In this document: positions 26,166-34,913 of the stretch, in pieces
Numbering within the stretch: position 1 is the first letter of the stretch
Layout: each line of letters opens with the position of its first letter
Program-made: the position numbers and the translations under genes
The notes under the pieces: model-generated
Told to the model about the DNA's origin: nothing
The model's database searches: none
Seen by the model: only the letters and a program-made list of their open reading frames with translations
Source of the DNA: Micromonospora sp. M71_S20
Lineage (GTDB): Bacteria; Actinomycetota; Actinomycetes; Mycobacteriales; Micromonosporaceae
Assembly (NCBI RefSeq): GCF_003664255.1
Contig: NZ_RCCV01000001.1
Span: 1,178,001 to 1,242,000 of the forward strand
Direction: 5' to 3'
DNA length: 64,000 nucleotides

Positions 26166-27461
26166 ATGCGAGCTGTCCAGGACCAGCTGATCCGGCGCGG
26201 AGGCGACCGGCGGGGTGGCCGACGCCGCGGCTTCGCGGCGGCGGTGCTCGCCGTGACGCTCGCGCTGGCCTCCGCCTGCACCGACGGTGGCGGGGGCAAG
26301 CCCTCGGGCTGGCAGAACGGCGACGACCAGCCCGCCGCGCCGAAGGCGGCGGCCACCATCGTCGAGCCCAAGGCCGACGCGAAGGACGTGCCCGCGTCCA
26401 CCGGCATCACCTTCACGGCGACGGAGGCCGAGGAGACCAGCGTCGAGCTGAAGGACTCCGCCGGCGCGGCCGTCGAGGGCGAGCTGGCGGCCGACGGGAA
26501 GAGCTGGCTGCCCGTCGGCGCGCTGAAGTACGGCGAGACGTACACCGCGACGGTGACCGCGACCGGCGACGACGGCCGGCCGGCCACGGCGACCAGCACC
26601 TTCACCACCATGGCGAAGCCCGGCAAGCAGGTCCGGATCAGCAGCTTCCTGGGTGACGACCAGGTCGTCGGCGTCGGCATGCCGCTGATCGTGAAGTTCA
26701 GCCGGGCCGTCCCGGAGGACTACCGCGACGACGTGCAGAGCCGGATGAAGGTCACCTCCGTACCGGCGCAGGAGGGCATCTGGCACTGGGTCAGCCCGAC
26801 CGAGATCCGCTACCGCCCGAAGGAGTTCTGGCAGGCGAACAGCACGGTCTCCTACCGGGTCCAGGCTGGCGGCCTGCCGCTGGGCGACGGCTGGTACGGC
26901 CGGGCGGACCTCAGCGTCGGCATCAAGGTCGGCCCGGCGGTGGTCATGACGGTGGACAACAAGACCAAGCGGATGACCGTCACGAAGGACGGCTCTGTGA
27001 TCAAGACCATCCCGGTCAGCCTCGGCAAGAAGAGCACCCCGTCCTCCAGCGGCACCATGGTGGTCATCGAGAAGCTGCGCAAGACGGTCTTCGACACCTT
27101 CGAGGAGCTGGGCCCCGAGGAGGGCTACCGCACCAAGATCGACTACGCCCAGCGGCTGACCTGGGGCGGCGAGTTCATCCACGCCGCGCCCTGGTCGGAG
27201 GGACAGCAGGGCCGGGTGAACGTCTCGCACGGCTGCGTGAACGTCTCCATGGCCAACGGCGCCTGGCTGTTCGCCAACACCCGCGTCGGCGACCCGATCA
27301 CCGTCAAGGGCACGGAGCGGAAGCTCCAGAACGGCAACGGCTGGACCGACTGGAACATGAGCTGGGAGCAGTACGTCAAGGGCAGCGCCCTGCCGTACGA
27401 GCCGCCGACCGAGGCCGCCCCGGAGGAGACCGGCGAGCCCACGGCCACCCCGACCGCCTGA
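26166..27461 (+). CDS. L,D-transpeptidase lipoprotein, second copy
   Basis: 431 residues from ATG 26166 with GAGGAAA six bases upstream. The Arg-rich N-terminus, hydrophobic stretch and lipobox LASAC (Cys38) mark a lipoprotein. Two Ig-like domains (~60-150, KYGETYTATVTATGDDG; ~155-265) precede the YkuD domain, with SHGCVNVSMANGAWLF and nucleophile Cys357. The C-terminal ~25 residues are Pro/Glu/Thr-rich. It matches the preceding gene through most of its length (VSLGKK.TPSSSGTMVV, YAQRLTWGGEF), so the pair arose by tandem duplication. Function: 3-3 crosslinking of peptidoglycan. It ends at a terminator shared with the convergent tRNA-His. Confidence 0.93.
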   Translation: MRAVQDQLIRRGGDRRGGRRRGFAAAVLAVTLALASACTDGGGGKPSGWQNGDDQPAAPKAAATIVEPKADAKDVPASTGITFTATEAEETSVELKDSAGAAVEGELAADGKSWLPVGALKYGETYTATVTATGDDGRPATATSTFTTMAKPGKQVRISSFLGDDQVVGVGMPLIVKFSRAVPEDYRDDVQSRMKVTSVPAQEGIWHWVSPTEIRYRPKEFWQANSTVSYRVQAGGLPLGDGWYGRADLSVGIKVGPAVVMTVDNKTKRMTVTKDGSVIKTIPVSLGKKSTPSSSGTMVVIEKLRKTVFDTFEELGPEEGYRTKIDYAQRLTWGGEFIHAAPWSEGQQGRVNVSHGCVNVSMANGAWLFANTRVGDPITVKGTERKLQNGNGWTDWNMSWEQYVKGSALPYEPPTEAAPEETGEPTATPTA

Positions 27462-27471
27462 GCCCGGAACG

Positions 27472-27505
27472 CCGAAGGCCCCCTCCGCGAGGAGGGGGCC
27501 TTCGG
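27472..27505. terminator. Bidirectional terminator between L,D-transpeptidase and tRNA-His
   Basis: CCGAAGGCCCCCTCC pairs perfectly with GGAGGGGGCCTTCGG around a GCGA-type loop, between two convergent genes. Confidence 0.8.
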
Positions 27506-27511
27506 TCAACG

Positions 27512-27585
27512 GGTGACTGATGGGAATTGAACCCACGACAACCGGGACCACAACCCGGTGCTCTGCCAACTGAGCTACAGCCACC
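27512..27585 (-). tRNA. tRNA-His (anticodon GTG)
   Basis: Acceptor GTGGCTG pairs with CAGTCAC with one G-U, and the encoded extra G at -1 (27585) faces C73, as expected for tRNA-His. The D-arm is TAGCTCAGTTGGCAGAGCA. The anticodon stem CCGGG/CCCGG encloses TTGTGGT, giving GTG. CCA is not encoded. Confidence 0.95.
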
Positions 27586-27696
27586 ATGCCGTTCACACCC
27601 GATGGATCCGCGCCCGGTCGATCGCCCCGGGCGGGGTGCGGACCAATAATAGCCCCACCCCCGCCCGCCGCGTCCAGCGGGTTCCGCCGGGCCGGA

Positions 27697-28287
27697 TCAG
27701 AGCTCCGCAGCGATCGCCTTGGCGGTCTCCACGTCCGGCCCGGGCAGGGGCACGAAGACGGTCCGCCGGTAGTACTCCAGCTCCCGGATGCTCTCCCGGA
27801 TGTCGGCCAGGGCCCGGTGCGCGAGCCCCTTCTGGGGCTGGCCGAAGTACACCCTGGGGTACCAGCGGCGGCACAGCTCCTTGATCGACGAGACGTCGAT
27901 CATCCGGTAGTGCAGGTGCGCGTCCAGGCGGGGCATGTCCCGGGTGATGAAGCCCCGGTCGGTGGCGATCGAGTTGCCGCACAGCGGGGCGGTGCGCGGG
28001 TCCTTCACGTGGGCGGCCACGTAGTCCAGGACCATCTCCTCGGCCTCGGCGAGGGTCACCGTCGAGCGCCGGACCTCGTCGGTCAGCCCCGACTTGGCGT
28101 GCATCGTCGCCACGATCTCCGGCATCGCCTCCAGCGCCGCCTCGTCGGCGTGGATCACCACGTCGACGCCGTCCCCGAGCACGTTGAGATCGGGATCCGT
28201 GACGAGCGCGGCGACCTCGATCAGCTTGTCACTGCCGAGGTCCAACCCGGTCATCTCACAGTCGATCCAGACGAGAAGATCAGCCAC
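27697..28287 (-). CDS. orn: Oligoribonuclease
   Basis: 196 residues, the usual length. Degrades 2-5-nt RNAs, including pGpG from cyclic-di-GMP breakdown, from the 3' end in the cytosol. The DEDDh exonuclease residues are visible: Asp9 and Glu11 in [10 protein letters not shown], Asp110 in [10 protein letters not shown], His157 and Asp162 in [25 protein letters not shown] and [10 protein letters not shown] are near-invariant Orn motifs. Adjacent to tRNA-His on the same strand and divergent from the GT87 gene, 76 bp away. Confidence 0.96.
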   Translation of the reverse strand: MADLLVWIDCEMTGLDLGSDKLIEVAALVTDPDLNVLGDGVDVVIHADEAALEAMPEIVATMHAKSGLTDEVRRSTVTLAEAEEMVLDYVAAHVKDPRTAPLCGNSIATDRGFITRDMPRLDAHLHYRMIDVSSIKELCRRWYPRVYFGQPQKGLAHRALADIRESIRELEYYRRTVFVPLPGPDVETAKAIAAEL

Positions 28288-28363
28288 CGGGACAGCCTAC
28301 GCGCAGCCCACCCGGCCGCGCGCCCGCGCACCGGGGCGCGCGGTGACCGCTAGGGTTTCCTCC

Positions 28364-29632
28364 GTGCCAGCCGAACCCGCCGCACCGCCCGCCGTCACCG
28401 ACGACGATCCCGGCGGCCGTACGGTCCGTCGGCTCGTCACCCTGCTGGCGCTGGCCGCCGTGCTGCCGGCGCTCTATCTGCCCGGCCTGGTGCACGACTT
28501 CTTCGACCTAAAGATCTACATGCGGGCGATGGACTGGTGGGCGGCCGGGCACCCGCTCTACGACTACGTGCAGCCCGACCGGGTGCAGGGCGAGCTCTAC
28601 TTCACCTACCCGCCGTTCAGCGCGCTGCTGCTGCGCCCGTTCGCGCTGCTGCCGCTGGGCGCCACCGTGGCGATCTTCACGGTCCTGACGGGACTGGCGG
28701 TGGTGGTCACCACCCGGTGGCTGCTCGCGCCGGTGATCGCCCGGCACGGGCTGCCCCGTGTGTTCAGCCTCACCGTGGCGGTCCTGCTGGTGCTGGCCGT
28801 CGAGAGCACCCGCGAGACGATCACCTTCGGTCAGATCAACATGCTGCTGGTCGTGCTGATCCTGGCGGACCTGCTCTTCGCTGTGCCCCGGGCGAGCCGG
28901 TGGGCCGGCGTGGGCGTCGGGCTCGCGACGGCGCTCAAGCTCTTCCCGGGCATCTTCATCGTCTACCTGCTGGTCACCCGCCGGTGGCGGGCGGCGGCGG
29001 TGGCGAGCGTGACGGCCGCCGCCGCGACCCTGTTGGCCGCGGCGGTCGCGCCGCGCGACTCGTGGCGGTTCTGGACCCACGAGCTGTGGGCGACCGACCG
29101 GGTCGGCCGCACCGACTACACCGGCAACCAGTCGCTGTTCGGCCTGCTCAGCCGCATCACCGCGCCGGAGAAGCCCCACCAGCTGCTCTGGCTGCTGCTG
29201 GTGGCGGCCGTCGCCGGTTACGGGCTGTGGCGCGCCGCGCGGGCCGCCCGCGCGGGGGACACGCTGACCGGCCTCGCCCTGACCGGTCTGGTCGGCTCGC
29301 TGGTCAGCCCCATCACCTGGACCCACCACATCTACTGGTTCATCCCGGCGGTGGTGGTGCTGACGGACGCGGCGCTGAGCGCCGACCCCACGACCGGCGA
29401 GGGCGCCCGTCGGCGACGTCGGCTGGCGGCGCTCGCCGTCGGCACCTCCGCCCTCATCGTGTACGGGGTGGTGACCTTCCACGACTGGGGCATCGCCCCG
29501 GTGCGCACGGACTCGCCCGGCGAGTTCCTGGTGCGCAACACGTACGTGCTGCTGAGCCTGCTGCTGCTGGTGACCCTGCCGGTGCGGCGGGAGTGCCGCA
29601 AGTCGCGCCAAATGGACAGTCTTCCCAAGTAG
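28364..29632 (+). CDS. GT87-family polyprenol-dependent glycosyltransferase
   Basis: 422 residues from a GTG at 28364; no strong ribosome-binding site, but the frame upstream overlaps orn. Nine to eleven hydrophobic helices. The motifs FTYPPFSALLLRPF (~85), FGQINMLLVVLILAD (~160), ALKLFPGIFIVYLL (~190) and SPITWTHHIYWF (~310) are typical of GT87 (DUF2029) membrane mannosyltransferases such as PimE, which use polyprenyl-phosphate sugars on the outer face of the membrane. Sugar and acceptor cannot be read here; arabinan, mannan or glycolipid synthesis are candidates. A hairpin follows at 29704. Confidence 0.85.
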   Translation: MPAEPAAPPAVTDDDPGGRTVRRLVTLLALAAVLPALYLPGLVHDFFDLKIYMRAMDWWAAGHPLYDYVQPDRVQGELYFTYPPFSALLLRPFALLPLGATVAIFTVLTGLAVVVTTRWLLAPVIARHGLPRVFSLTVAVLLVLAVESTRETITFGQINMLLVVLILADLLFAVPRASRWAGVGVGLATALKLFPGIFIVYLLVTRRWRAAAVASVTAAAATLLAAAVAPRDSWRFWTHELWATDRVGRTDYTGNQSLFGLLSRITAPEKPHQLLWLLLVAAVAGYGLWRAARAARAGDTLTGLALTGLVGSLVSPITWTHHIYWFIPAVVVLTDAALSADPTTGEGARRRRRLAALAVGTSALIVYGVVTFHDWGIAPVRTDSPGEFLVRNTYVLLSLLLLVTLPVRRECRKSRQMDSLPK

Positions 29633-29703
29633 CGCCCTTCATCGCTAATCTGGTCGCAACTACTCAGGCGTCTCTCGGGTAGCACCGATCCCCCGGTGAG
29701 GGC

Positions 29704-29732
29704 GGCCCTCCGCGTCGGCAGCGCGGAGGGCC
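29704..29732 (+). terminator. Intrinsic terminator after the GT87 gene
   Basis: GGCCCTCCGCG and CGCGGAGGGCC form a perfect 11-bp stem around TCGGCAG, 72 bases past the stop. Nothing else is seen in 29633-29810. Confidence 0.7.
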
Positions 29733-29810
29733 GTTCGCCGTCCGGGCCCGCCAGGGCGATCGTCGCCGTCCCGGCCCGCCACCGGGCGCGGGGCAGGGAG
29801 CGGACGCGGG

Positions 29811-30845
29811 TCAGCGCGAGTCGTCGGGCGGCTGCGGGCAGGCGTCGGGAGCGGCGGGGCGGAGGCGATCCGCCGCGGCGACCGGGTCGGCCGTCTCCTC
29901 GGGGGCGGCGGGCGGCCAGGCCAGCGTGAGGTTCACCTCGGGCGGCCGGAGCGCCGGGTCGCCTCCGGCGAGGTCGGCGAGCGTCGCGGGGCGGCGGGCG
30001 GGCACCGGCCCGATCGCCGGCCGGGCCCCGGTGGGAGCGGCGCCGACCGAGGCGAGCTGACGCCCGGCGAGGCGGGACCGGTCGCTGTCCCGGGTCGGCT
30101 GCGCGCCGAGGCCGCTGAGCGAGGTCACCCCGAGGCGGCCGGCGAGCACCGGCACCTGGTCCGGCTCGACCACGAAGACCACCTCGCGGGGGCGGACCGG
30201 GCGCAGCAGGAGCAGGGCCAGCGCCACCGCCAGCACCCCGCCGGCCAGCAGCCCGGCGGTCACCGGGGCGGTCCAGCCGGCGCGCAGCCCCGCGCGCAGT
30301 TCCAGGCTCAGCTCGGCCCGCCCGTCGGGACGCATCACCACCAGGCTCAGCCGCCGGTCGGCCAGCTCCGCCGGGGTCCATTCCAGCGCGCCGATCCCCT
30401 CGCGCACCCAGAAGGGCTGGCCGATCGGCGCGACGGACGGCGCGGGACCGGCGGACGGCGCGGGACCGGCGGGCTGCAGCCGGACCGGCAGCGGCCCCCG
30501 GGCCAGCGCCACCCGGCGCACCTCGGCGTGCGGGACCGGGTCGAGCCAGCGCCGCACCTCGTCGGCGGGGGCCAGCCCGACGAAGGCCGGGCCGTCGGGC
30601 GTCCGCGCGTCCAGCCGGAGCCGGGCCTGCCCGGCGCGCGCGAACGGCGCCTCGGCCCGCAGCAGCTCGTCGACGTCCCGGACGACCATCGCGTGCCCCG
30701 GGGTCTGCACGGTCTCGAACCGGGCGCTGAAGGCGCCACCCGGGTCGGCCTGCCGGGCGAGCAGCGTGAGCGCCCCGCCGCCGAGCAGCGCCGTGATCCC
30801 GACCGTCAGCAGCAGCATGGCGGTGAGCACCCGCACGAACCGCAT
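29811..30845 (-). CDS. Two-TM membrane protein of unknown function
   Basis: 344 residues from ATG 30843-30845, preceded by GGAGGGGG. An N-terminal helix (MLLLTVGITALLGGGALTLL), a ~170-residue outer domain with QTPGHAMVVRDVDELLRAE and ADEVRRWLDPVPHAEVRRVA, a second helix at ~200-225 (LLAGGVLAVALALLLLRP), then a Pro/Ala-rich cytoplasmic tail. The loop DGPAFVGLAPADEVRRWL resembles a type found in many actinobacterial membrane proteins of unknown role. Starts 140 bp downstream of the YcnI gene, behind a hairpin. No function assigned. Confidence 0.75.
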   Translation of the reverse strand: MRFVRVLTAMLLLTVGITALLGGGALTLLARQADPGGAFSARFETVQTPGHAMVVRDVDELLRAEAPFARAGQARLRLDARTPDGPAFVGLAPADEVRRWLDPVPHAEVRRVALARGPLPVRLQPAGPAPSAGPAPSVAPIGQPFWVREGIGALEWTPAELADRRLSLVVMRPDGRAELSLELRAGLRAGWTAPVTAGLLAGGVLAVALALLLLRPVRPREVVFVVEPDQVPVLAGRLGVTSLSGLGAQPTRDSDRSRLAGRQLASVGAAPTGARPAIGPVPARRPATLADLAGGDPALRPPEVNLTLAWPPAAPEETADPVAAADRLRPAAPDACPQPPDDSR

Positions 30846-30939
30846 TCGCCTCGTCCCCCTCCGTAGCCGGATACCCGGCCGACCTTACCGACGCGGGGCG
30901 ACTCATCAGCGGATATCCACGGCACGGGCCCGGAAAGCA

Positions 30940-30970
30940 GCCGGCCCGCCGGATGGTCCGACGGGCCGGC
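30940..30970 (-). terminator. Hairpin after the copper block
   Basis: GCCGGCCCG pairs with CGGGCCGGC, with TCGGA/TCCGA extending the stem, 15 bases past the YcnI stop on the minus strand. Confidence 0.55.
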
Positions 30971-30985
30971 GAGCCTACGACCGGG

Positions 30986-31717
30986 TCACTCCCGCGACGT
31001 CGGCGCCCGCCGCGTACGCGCGAACGCGAGCCCGCCGAGCACCAGGCCGCCCACGCCGGCGACCAGGCCGGCGACCGCGAGCCCGGTGGCCACGCCGTCG
31101 CTCTCGGCGTCGTCATCGTCGTCGTCTGCCTGCGGCGCGGGGGCGCCGGTGGGGGCGGTCGACGGCGAGGCCGCCGTGAGGGCGAGCACCGGGGCGGGGC
31201 TCTCCGGCTCCTCGCCGCCGGGGAGCGGCTCCTCGATCCACCGCTGCACGTTGCCGTCGGAGTAGGTCTGCAGGGCCTTGAAGACCATCGTCTCGACCTG
31301 CGGCAGCGGCCCCATCGAGACCGGGAACTCCTGGAACTCGCCCGGCTTGACCCCCGCGTTGCCGCTGGCCGTCCAGGTGAGCTTGGAGACGACCTCGCTG
31401 AGCTGGCTGCCGTGGACCTCGACCGGCGGGTCCACCTTGCGCTTCTCCACCGCCACCGTCCAGCCGGGCACCGGCATGGTCGACACGGAGCCGACGGGCG
31501 CGTTCTCCGGCAGCACCACCTCCAGCTTCGTGGTGGAGGCCGTGTCGCTCTCGTTCGGCACCCGGAAGGCGAACCGGCCGTAGCCGCCCTGGGTCGCCTC
31601 CTGCGGGTTGACCGTGACGTGGGCCGAGGCGGGCGCCGCGAAGCCGAGGACGGCGGTGGCGACGGCGCCGAGCGCCAGGGCTGCGGCGGCGCTTGCGGTA
31701 CGCCGGTGACGGATCAT
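30986..31717 (-). CDS. YcnI-like (DUF1775) copper-associated exported protein
   Basis: 243 residues from ATG 31715-31717 with AGGAAGG 7 bases upstream. Signal peptide to ~32 ending APASA, leaving His33 as the new N-terminal residue. In YcnI proteins this His is a Cu(II) ligand, with a conserved Trp in PGWTV, also present here (MPVPGWTVAVEKRKVD). The DUF1775 domain spans ~33-175. A Pro/Ala linker and a C-terminal membrane anchor (~215-235) with an Arg-rich end follow. It lies 16 bp after the CopC-CopD gene, so one transcript. Role: extracellular copper chaperone working with CopCD. Confidence 0.9.
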   Translation of the reverse strand: MIRHRRTASAAAALALGAVATAVLGFAAPASAHVTVNPQEATQGGYGRFAFRVPNESDTASTTKLEVVLPENAPVGSVSTMPVPGWTVAVEKRKVDPPVEVHGSQLSEVVSKLTWTASGNAGVKPGEFQEFPVSMGPLPQVETMVFKALQTYSDGNVQRWIEEPLPGGEEPESPAPVLALTAASPSTAPTGAPAPQADDDDDDAESDGVATGLAVAGLVAGVGGLVLGGLAFARTRRAPTSRE

Positions 31718-31733
31718 GGTGCGAGCCTTCCTG

Positions 31734-33389
31734 TTACCTGATCGGCACGGTGGCGGTCACCGTGGCCTGGTCGATGTCCGACGTGCGGACGGTGATGCGC
31801 AACTGCCACTCCCCCGACGCCGGAAAGCTGATCTCGCCGGTGGCGTGGTTGTCGGTCAACGGCAGCAGCGGGACCTGGATCGGCTCGATCCCCGCCGCCG
31901 GCAGGGCGACCGTGGCCCGCCACTCCACCACCGGCTGGGGCCGGTTGTCCTTCGTGTACGCGTAGAAGTGCACCGTGTTGTTGCCCCGCTCGGCCGGGTC
32001 CAGCTCGACCTGGACCGAGAAGTTCGGGCTGGACAGCGTCGTGGAGAAGAAGCCGCCCCTCGCGCCCGCCACGTCGGCGCCGGCGGTGCGGGCCGGGGTG
32101 GTCTGCACCAGGACGGCGGACAGGCCGAGGACCACCGCCGTGATCGCCAGCTCCGCCCAGACCGCCCGCCGCATCGGCGTCGGCCGACCGGCCGCGGTGC
32201 GCCGGCGCACCAGGTGCCGGGAGTACGCGGCCACCGCGATCACCAGCACGAAGAGCCCGATCTTGCCCAGCACCAGCCGCCCGTAGAAGGTGTCGACGAG
32301 GGCGCGGGGGGTGGCCACCTCGATCAGCGCCTGCACGGTGCCGGCGAGCAGCAGCGCCGAGACGGCCAGCGCCGCCCAGCGCGACCAGATCGGCAGGATC
32401 GCGCCCAGCTCCCGCTCGTCGGCCCGGGGCAGCAGGAAGGCGGCGAGCATCACCAGCCCGCCCATCCAGACCGCCATGCCGCCCAGGTGGACGGCGTCGA
32501 CGACCACGGAGACCGCCGGGGCGGGCGAGGCGGCCGGGTGCCCGGCCAGCGGCCAGGTCACCAGCGCCGCCGCCCCGATCACGCCCAGGATGACCAGGTC
32601 GCTCCGCTCGACCGGCCCCGCCATCAGGGGCCGGAGCAGGAACGCCGCCGCGGCCAACAGCCCCAGCCGGACCAGGTGCGCGGCGCCGAAGGAGCTGCCC
32701 AGTACGTCGCTCAGCCCCTCGCCGGTGACGTCGAACACGCCGCCGCCGGCGGTGTAGGGCACCTGGAGCAGGAGGTTCGCCACCGTGGAGACCGCCAGCA
32801 GGCCGAGTCCCGTCCAGGCCAGGCGGGCCGGACCGCGCCGGGACAGCCGCCGGGGCCAGAGGGCGGCGAGCACCAGCGCCGGGCCCACGAGCAGCAGCAG
32901 GCCGGCGTAGCCGGCGTACTTGGCGATCTTGACCGCGTTGCCGACGAACGGGTCGGCCCGGCTGTCGTCCCCGCTGTCGACCGGGGGCGTCGAGGGCGCG
33001 CCGACGGAGTAGGTGAACGCGCCCGAGACGGGGTGGCTGTCGGCGGAGATCACCCGGTAGCTGACCAGGTAGGTGCCGCGGGCCCCGGCCGGGTCGACCG
33101 GGACGGTGACGACGGTGCCCTCGAAGGTCGGTTCGCCGCGGTCGGCGCGGGAGCCGTCCGGCGCGATCACCCGGATCTTGCCGGGCACCTTGCGCACGGA
33201 CTCGCTGAACGTGAGCACGACCTCCGCCGGCGCGTTCGACACCACTGCCGAGGCGATCGGGCTGCTGCTCACCAGCACCGCGTGCGCGCTGGCGGGGCTG
33301 GCGGGTGCGATCAGCAGGGCGACGACGGTGACCAGCAGGCCGGCGGTGGCGATCAGCCGGGCGATCCGGCGGCGGTTGGCGACACTCAT
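31734..33389 (-). CDS. CopC-CopD fusion, copper resistance/uptake protein
   Basis: 551 residues from ATG 33387-33389. Signal peptide ending SPASA at 35, so mature CopC begins with the copper ligand His36 (HAVLVSSSPI). The CopC beta-sandwich runs ~36-135 and includes VLTFSESV and SADSHPVSGAF, a second conserved His. After a Pro/Asp linker, eight or so membrane helices form CopD (~165-415). A C-terminal extracellular domain (~430-551, FFSTTLSSPNFSVQVELDPA, WQLRITVRTSDIDQ) is the extra module common in actinobacterial fusions. Handles copper at the outer face of the membrane and may import it. First gene of the pair with YcnI. Confidence 0.92.
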   Translation of the reverse strand: MSVANRRRIARLIATAGLLVTVVALLIAPASPASAHAVLVSSSPIASAVVSNAPAEVVLTFSESVRKVPGKIRVIAPDGSRADRGEPTFEGTVVTVPVDPAGARGTYLVSYRVISADSHPVSGAFTYSVGAPSTPPVDSGDDSRADPFVGNAVKIAKYAGYAGLLLLVGPALVLAALWPRRLSRRGPARLAWTGLGLLAVSTVANLLLQVPYTAGGGVFDVTGEGLSDVLGSSFGAAHLVRLGLLAAAAFLLRPLMAGPVERSDLVILGVIGAAALVTWPLAGHPAASPAPAVSVVVDAVHLGGMAVWMGGLVMLAAFLLPRADERELGAILPIWSRWAALAVSALLLAGTVQALIEVATPRALVDTFYGRLVLGKIGLFVLVIAVAAYSRHLVRRRTAAGRPTPMRRAVWAELAITAVVLGLSAVLVQTTPARTAGADVAGARGGFFSTTLSSPNFSVQVELDPAERGNNTVHFYAYTKDNRPQPVVEWRATVALPAAGIEPIQVPLLPLTDNHATGEISFPASGEWQLRITVRTSDIDQATVTATVPIR

Positions 33390-33420
33390 GCCGGCAATGC
33401 TCTCGAATCCGACCCGCCCG

Positions 33421-33510
33421 GCGCGACTCCGACCATGCCCGGCGCAACTCCGACCATGCCCGGCGTCGCCGGGACCCGCCCACTCCGCGTGACTCCGGCC
33501 ACGCCCGGCG
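33421..33510. repeat. Degenerate 21-bp tandem repeat
   Basis: Two nearly identical 21-bp units (33421-33441, 33442-33462; core ACTCCGACCATGCCCG), then a diverged unit and a further recognisable one at 33487-33507. It lies between the anti-sigma gene and the CopCD start, in what would be the CopCD promoter and leader region. Confidence 0.6.
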
Positions 33511-33539
33511 CCGCCGGAACCCGTCCGGCCGGCGCGACG

Positions 33540-34184
33540 TCAGCCATGGCGGGCCAGGAGTGCGGTCGACGGCCGGCGATCCGGCTCGTCGCTGACCCGT
33601 CCCAGCGCCCACAGCAGCGCCGCCTGCACCACGGCGGCCAGGTGCCCGACCTCGTGCACCAGCGCGGTCGTCGAGTTGGCGATGTCCACCGCGCTGGTGC
33701 CGGCCAGGCAGACCGCCAGCACCAGCGCCACCGGCACGAACGCCCGCGCGCGCTCGGGCCGCCAGGCGGCCAGCGCGAAGCCGACGGCCAGCGCCACGTC
33801 GAAGGAGGCCATCTCGCGACTGGTGTGCGGGTCGACGGTCACGCCCAGCCCGGCCAGCAGCACCGGCAGGGCGATCGCCAGCTGGGCGACCGCAGCCACC
33901 GCGACCGCCACCCGCAGCACCTGGCGGCGGGCCGCCCTGGCCGCCGCCCGGGTGCGCCCGGCCGCCAGCGGGTCGGCGGCGACCGCCGCCAGCACCGACG
34001 CGGTCAGGTCGGGCACCGCCACCGCCTGCACCCGGACCAGCCGGGTGACCTGCTCGGCACGGGTCAGCCAGGCCCGGCAGCCGGGGCAGCTCTCCGCGTG
34101 CGCGTCCAGCACCGCCGGCGCCGCCAGCGGGTCCTCGCCGTCCAGCCGCGCCGACAGCGCCGCACGTACGTCGTCGCATGTCAT
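33540..34184 (-). CDS. Zinc-finger anti-sigma factor (zf-HC2), multi-TM
   Basis: 214 residues from ATG 34182-34184. The N-terminal ~70 residues carry the ZAS/zf-HC2 pattern Cys3, His29-x3-Cys33-x2-Cys36 (HAESCPGC). Such domains bind an ECF sigma factor, and several are thiol-redox sensitive. Four to five hydrophobic helices follow (~95-205). Divergent from the ECF sigma gene at 34292, 107 bp away. Next to thiol-redox and copper genes, so a disulfide-stress or copper signal is plausible; this is inference. Confidence 0.85.
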   Translation of the reverse strand: MTCDDVRAALSARLDGEDPLAAPAVLDAHAESCPGCRAWLTRAEQVTRLVRVQAVAVPDLTASVLAAVAADPLAAGRTRAAARAARRQVLRVAVAVAAVAQLAIALPVLLAGLGVTVDPHTSREMASFDVALAVGFALAAWRPERARAFVPVALVLAVCLAGTSAVDIANSTTALVHEVGHLAAVVQAALLWALGRVSDEPDRRPSTALLARHG

Positions 34185-34193
34185 GTGCGGGTA

Positions 34194-34219
34194 GTCGCGC
34201 GACGCACCGGTTTAGTTCC
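34194..34219 (-). promoter_or_regulatory. Possible ECF promoter of the anti-sigma gene
   Basis: On the minus strand GGAAC (34219-34215) is followed 17 bases later by CGAC, about 10 bases before the ATG. This would suit autoregulation by the divergent sigma factor. Weak match. Confidence 0.28.
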
Positions 34220-34291
34220 CGGGGTGGCGCAGGCCATGGAAGGGCCGAAGGACCCTCCCCGGGGCAGCACCGCCGCGTAACCTGGACTGTC

Positions 34292-34882
34292 GTGATCCCC
34301 GCCCCGCGCGAGACCTCCGCCGCCAGTCCGACCGGTGACGCGGGCGTCGCTGCGCCGGAGTCGGCGACCGAGTGGGCGCTGGCCGCCCGCGACGGGGACC
34401 CCGTCGCCCAGGCCGCCTTCGTCCGGCTGACCCAGGCCGAGGTGTGGCGCTTCACCGCCGCGCTGGTCGATCCGGACAGCGCCGACGACCTGACCCAGGA
34501 CACCTACCTGCGGGCGTTCCGGGCGCTGCCGGCGTTCGAGGGCCGCTCCAGCGCGCGCACCTGGCTGCTGGGCATCGCCCGCCGGGCCTGCGCCGACCAC
34601 CTGCGCACGGTCGTGCGTCGCCGCCGGCTCGGCGATCGGCTCGTCGCCGACGCCTGGACCGACCGGTCGCATCCGGACCCCGCCGGTCAGCTCGGCGCCG
34701 CCGACCTGGTCCGCCGACTGCCCGCCGAGCGACGCGCGGCGTTCGTGCTCACCCAGCTGCTCGGCCTGTCGTACGCCGAGGCCGCCGCCGTGGAGGGGGT
34801 GCCCGTGGGCACCATCCGCTCCCGGGTGGCCCGGGCCCGCAACGACCTCGTCGAGGCGGTCGGCGACGCCCTCGCCGGATGA
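34292..34882 (+). CDS. ECF RNA polymerase sigma factor
   Basis: 196 residues from GTG 34292. Region 2 (~25-95) includes DLTQDTYLRAFRALPAFEGR and RTWLLGIARRACADHLR. Region 4 (~135-190) includes LPAERRAAFVLTQLLGLSYA and the recognition helix VPVGTIRSRVARARNDL. No C-terminal extension. No clear ribosome-binding site before the GTG; an upstream in-frame start at 34178 would overlap the anti-sigma gene and is unlikely. Paired with the divergent zf-HC2 gene and followed 31 bp on by MauE, DsbA and a membrane protein, which are probably its targets or co-transcribed with it. Confidence 0.92.
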   Translation: MIPAPRETSAASPTGDAGVAAPESATEWALAARDGDPVAQAAFVRLTQAEVWRFTAALVDPDSADDLTQDTYLRAFRALPAFEGRSSARTWLLGIARRACADHLRTVVRRRRLGDRLVADAWTDRSHPDPAGQLGAADLVRRLPAERRAAFVLTQLLGLSYAEAAAVEGVPVGTIRSRVARARNDLVEAVGDALAG

Positions 34883-34913
34883 CCGGGAACTTCCGCCGGG
34901 GACGGGACGACCA

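Noticed and set aside
33421..33510. CRISPR array
   Set aside because: Units are contiguous 21-bp tandem copies without spacers, and there are no cas genes in the window.
34178..34291. N-terminal extension of the ECF sigma factor
   Set aside because: It would overlap the divergent anti-sigma gene and adds residues with no sigma similarity; GTG 34292 gives the normal length.
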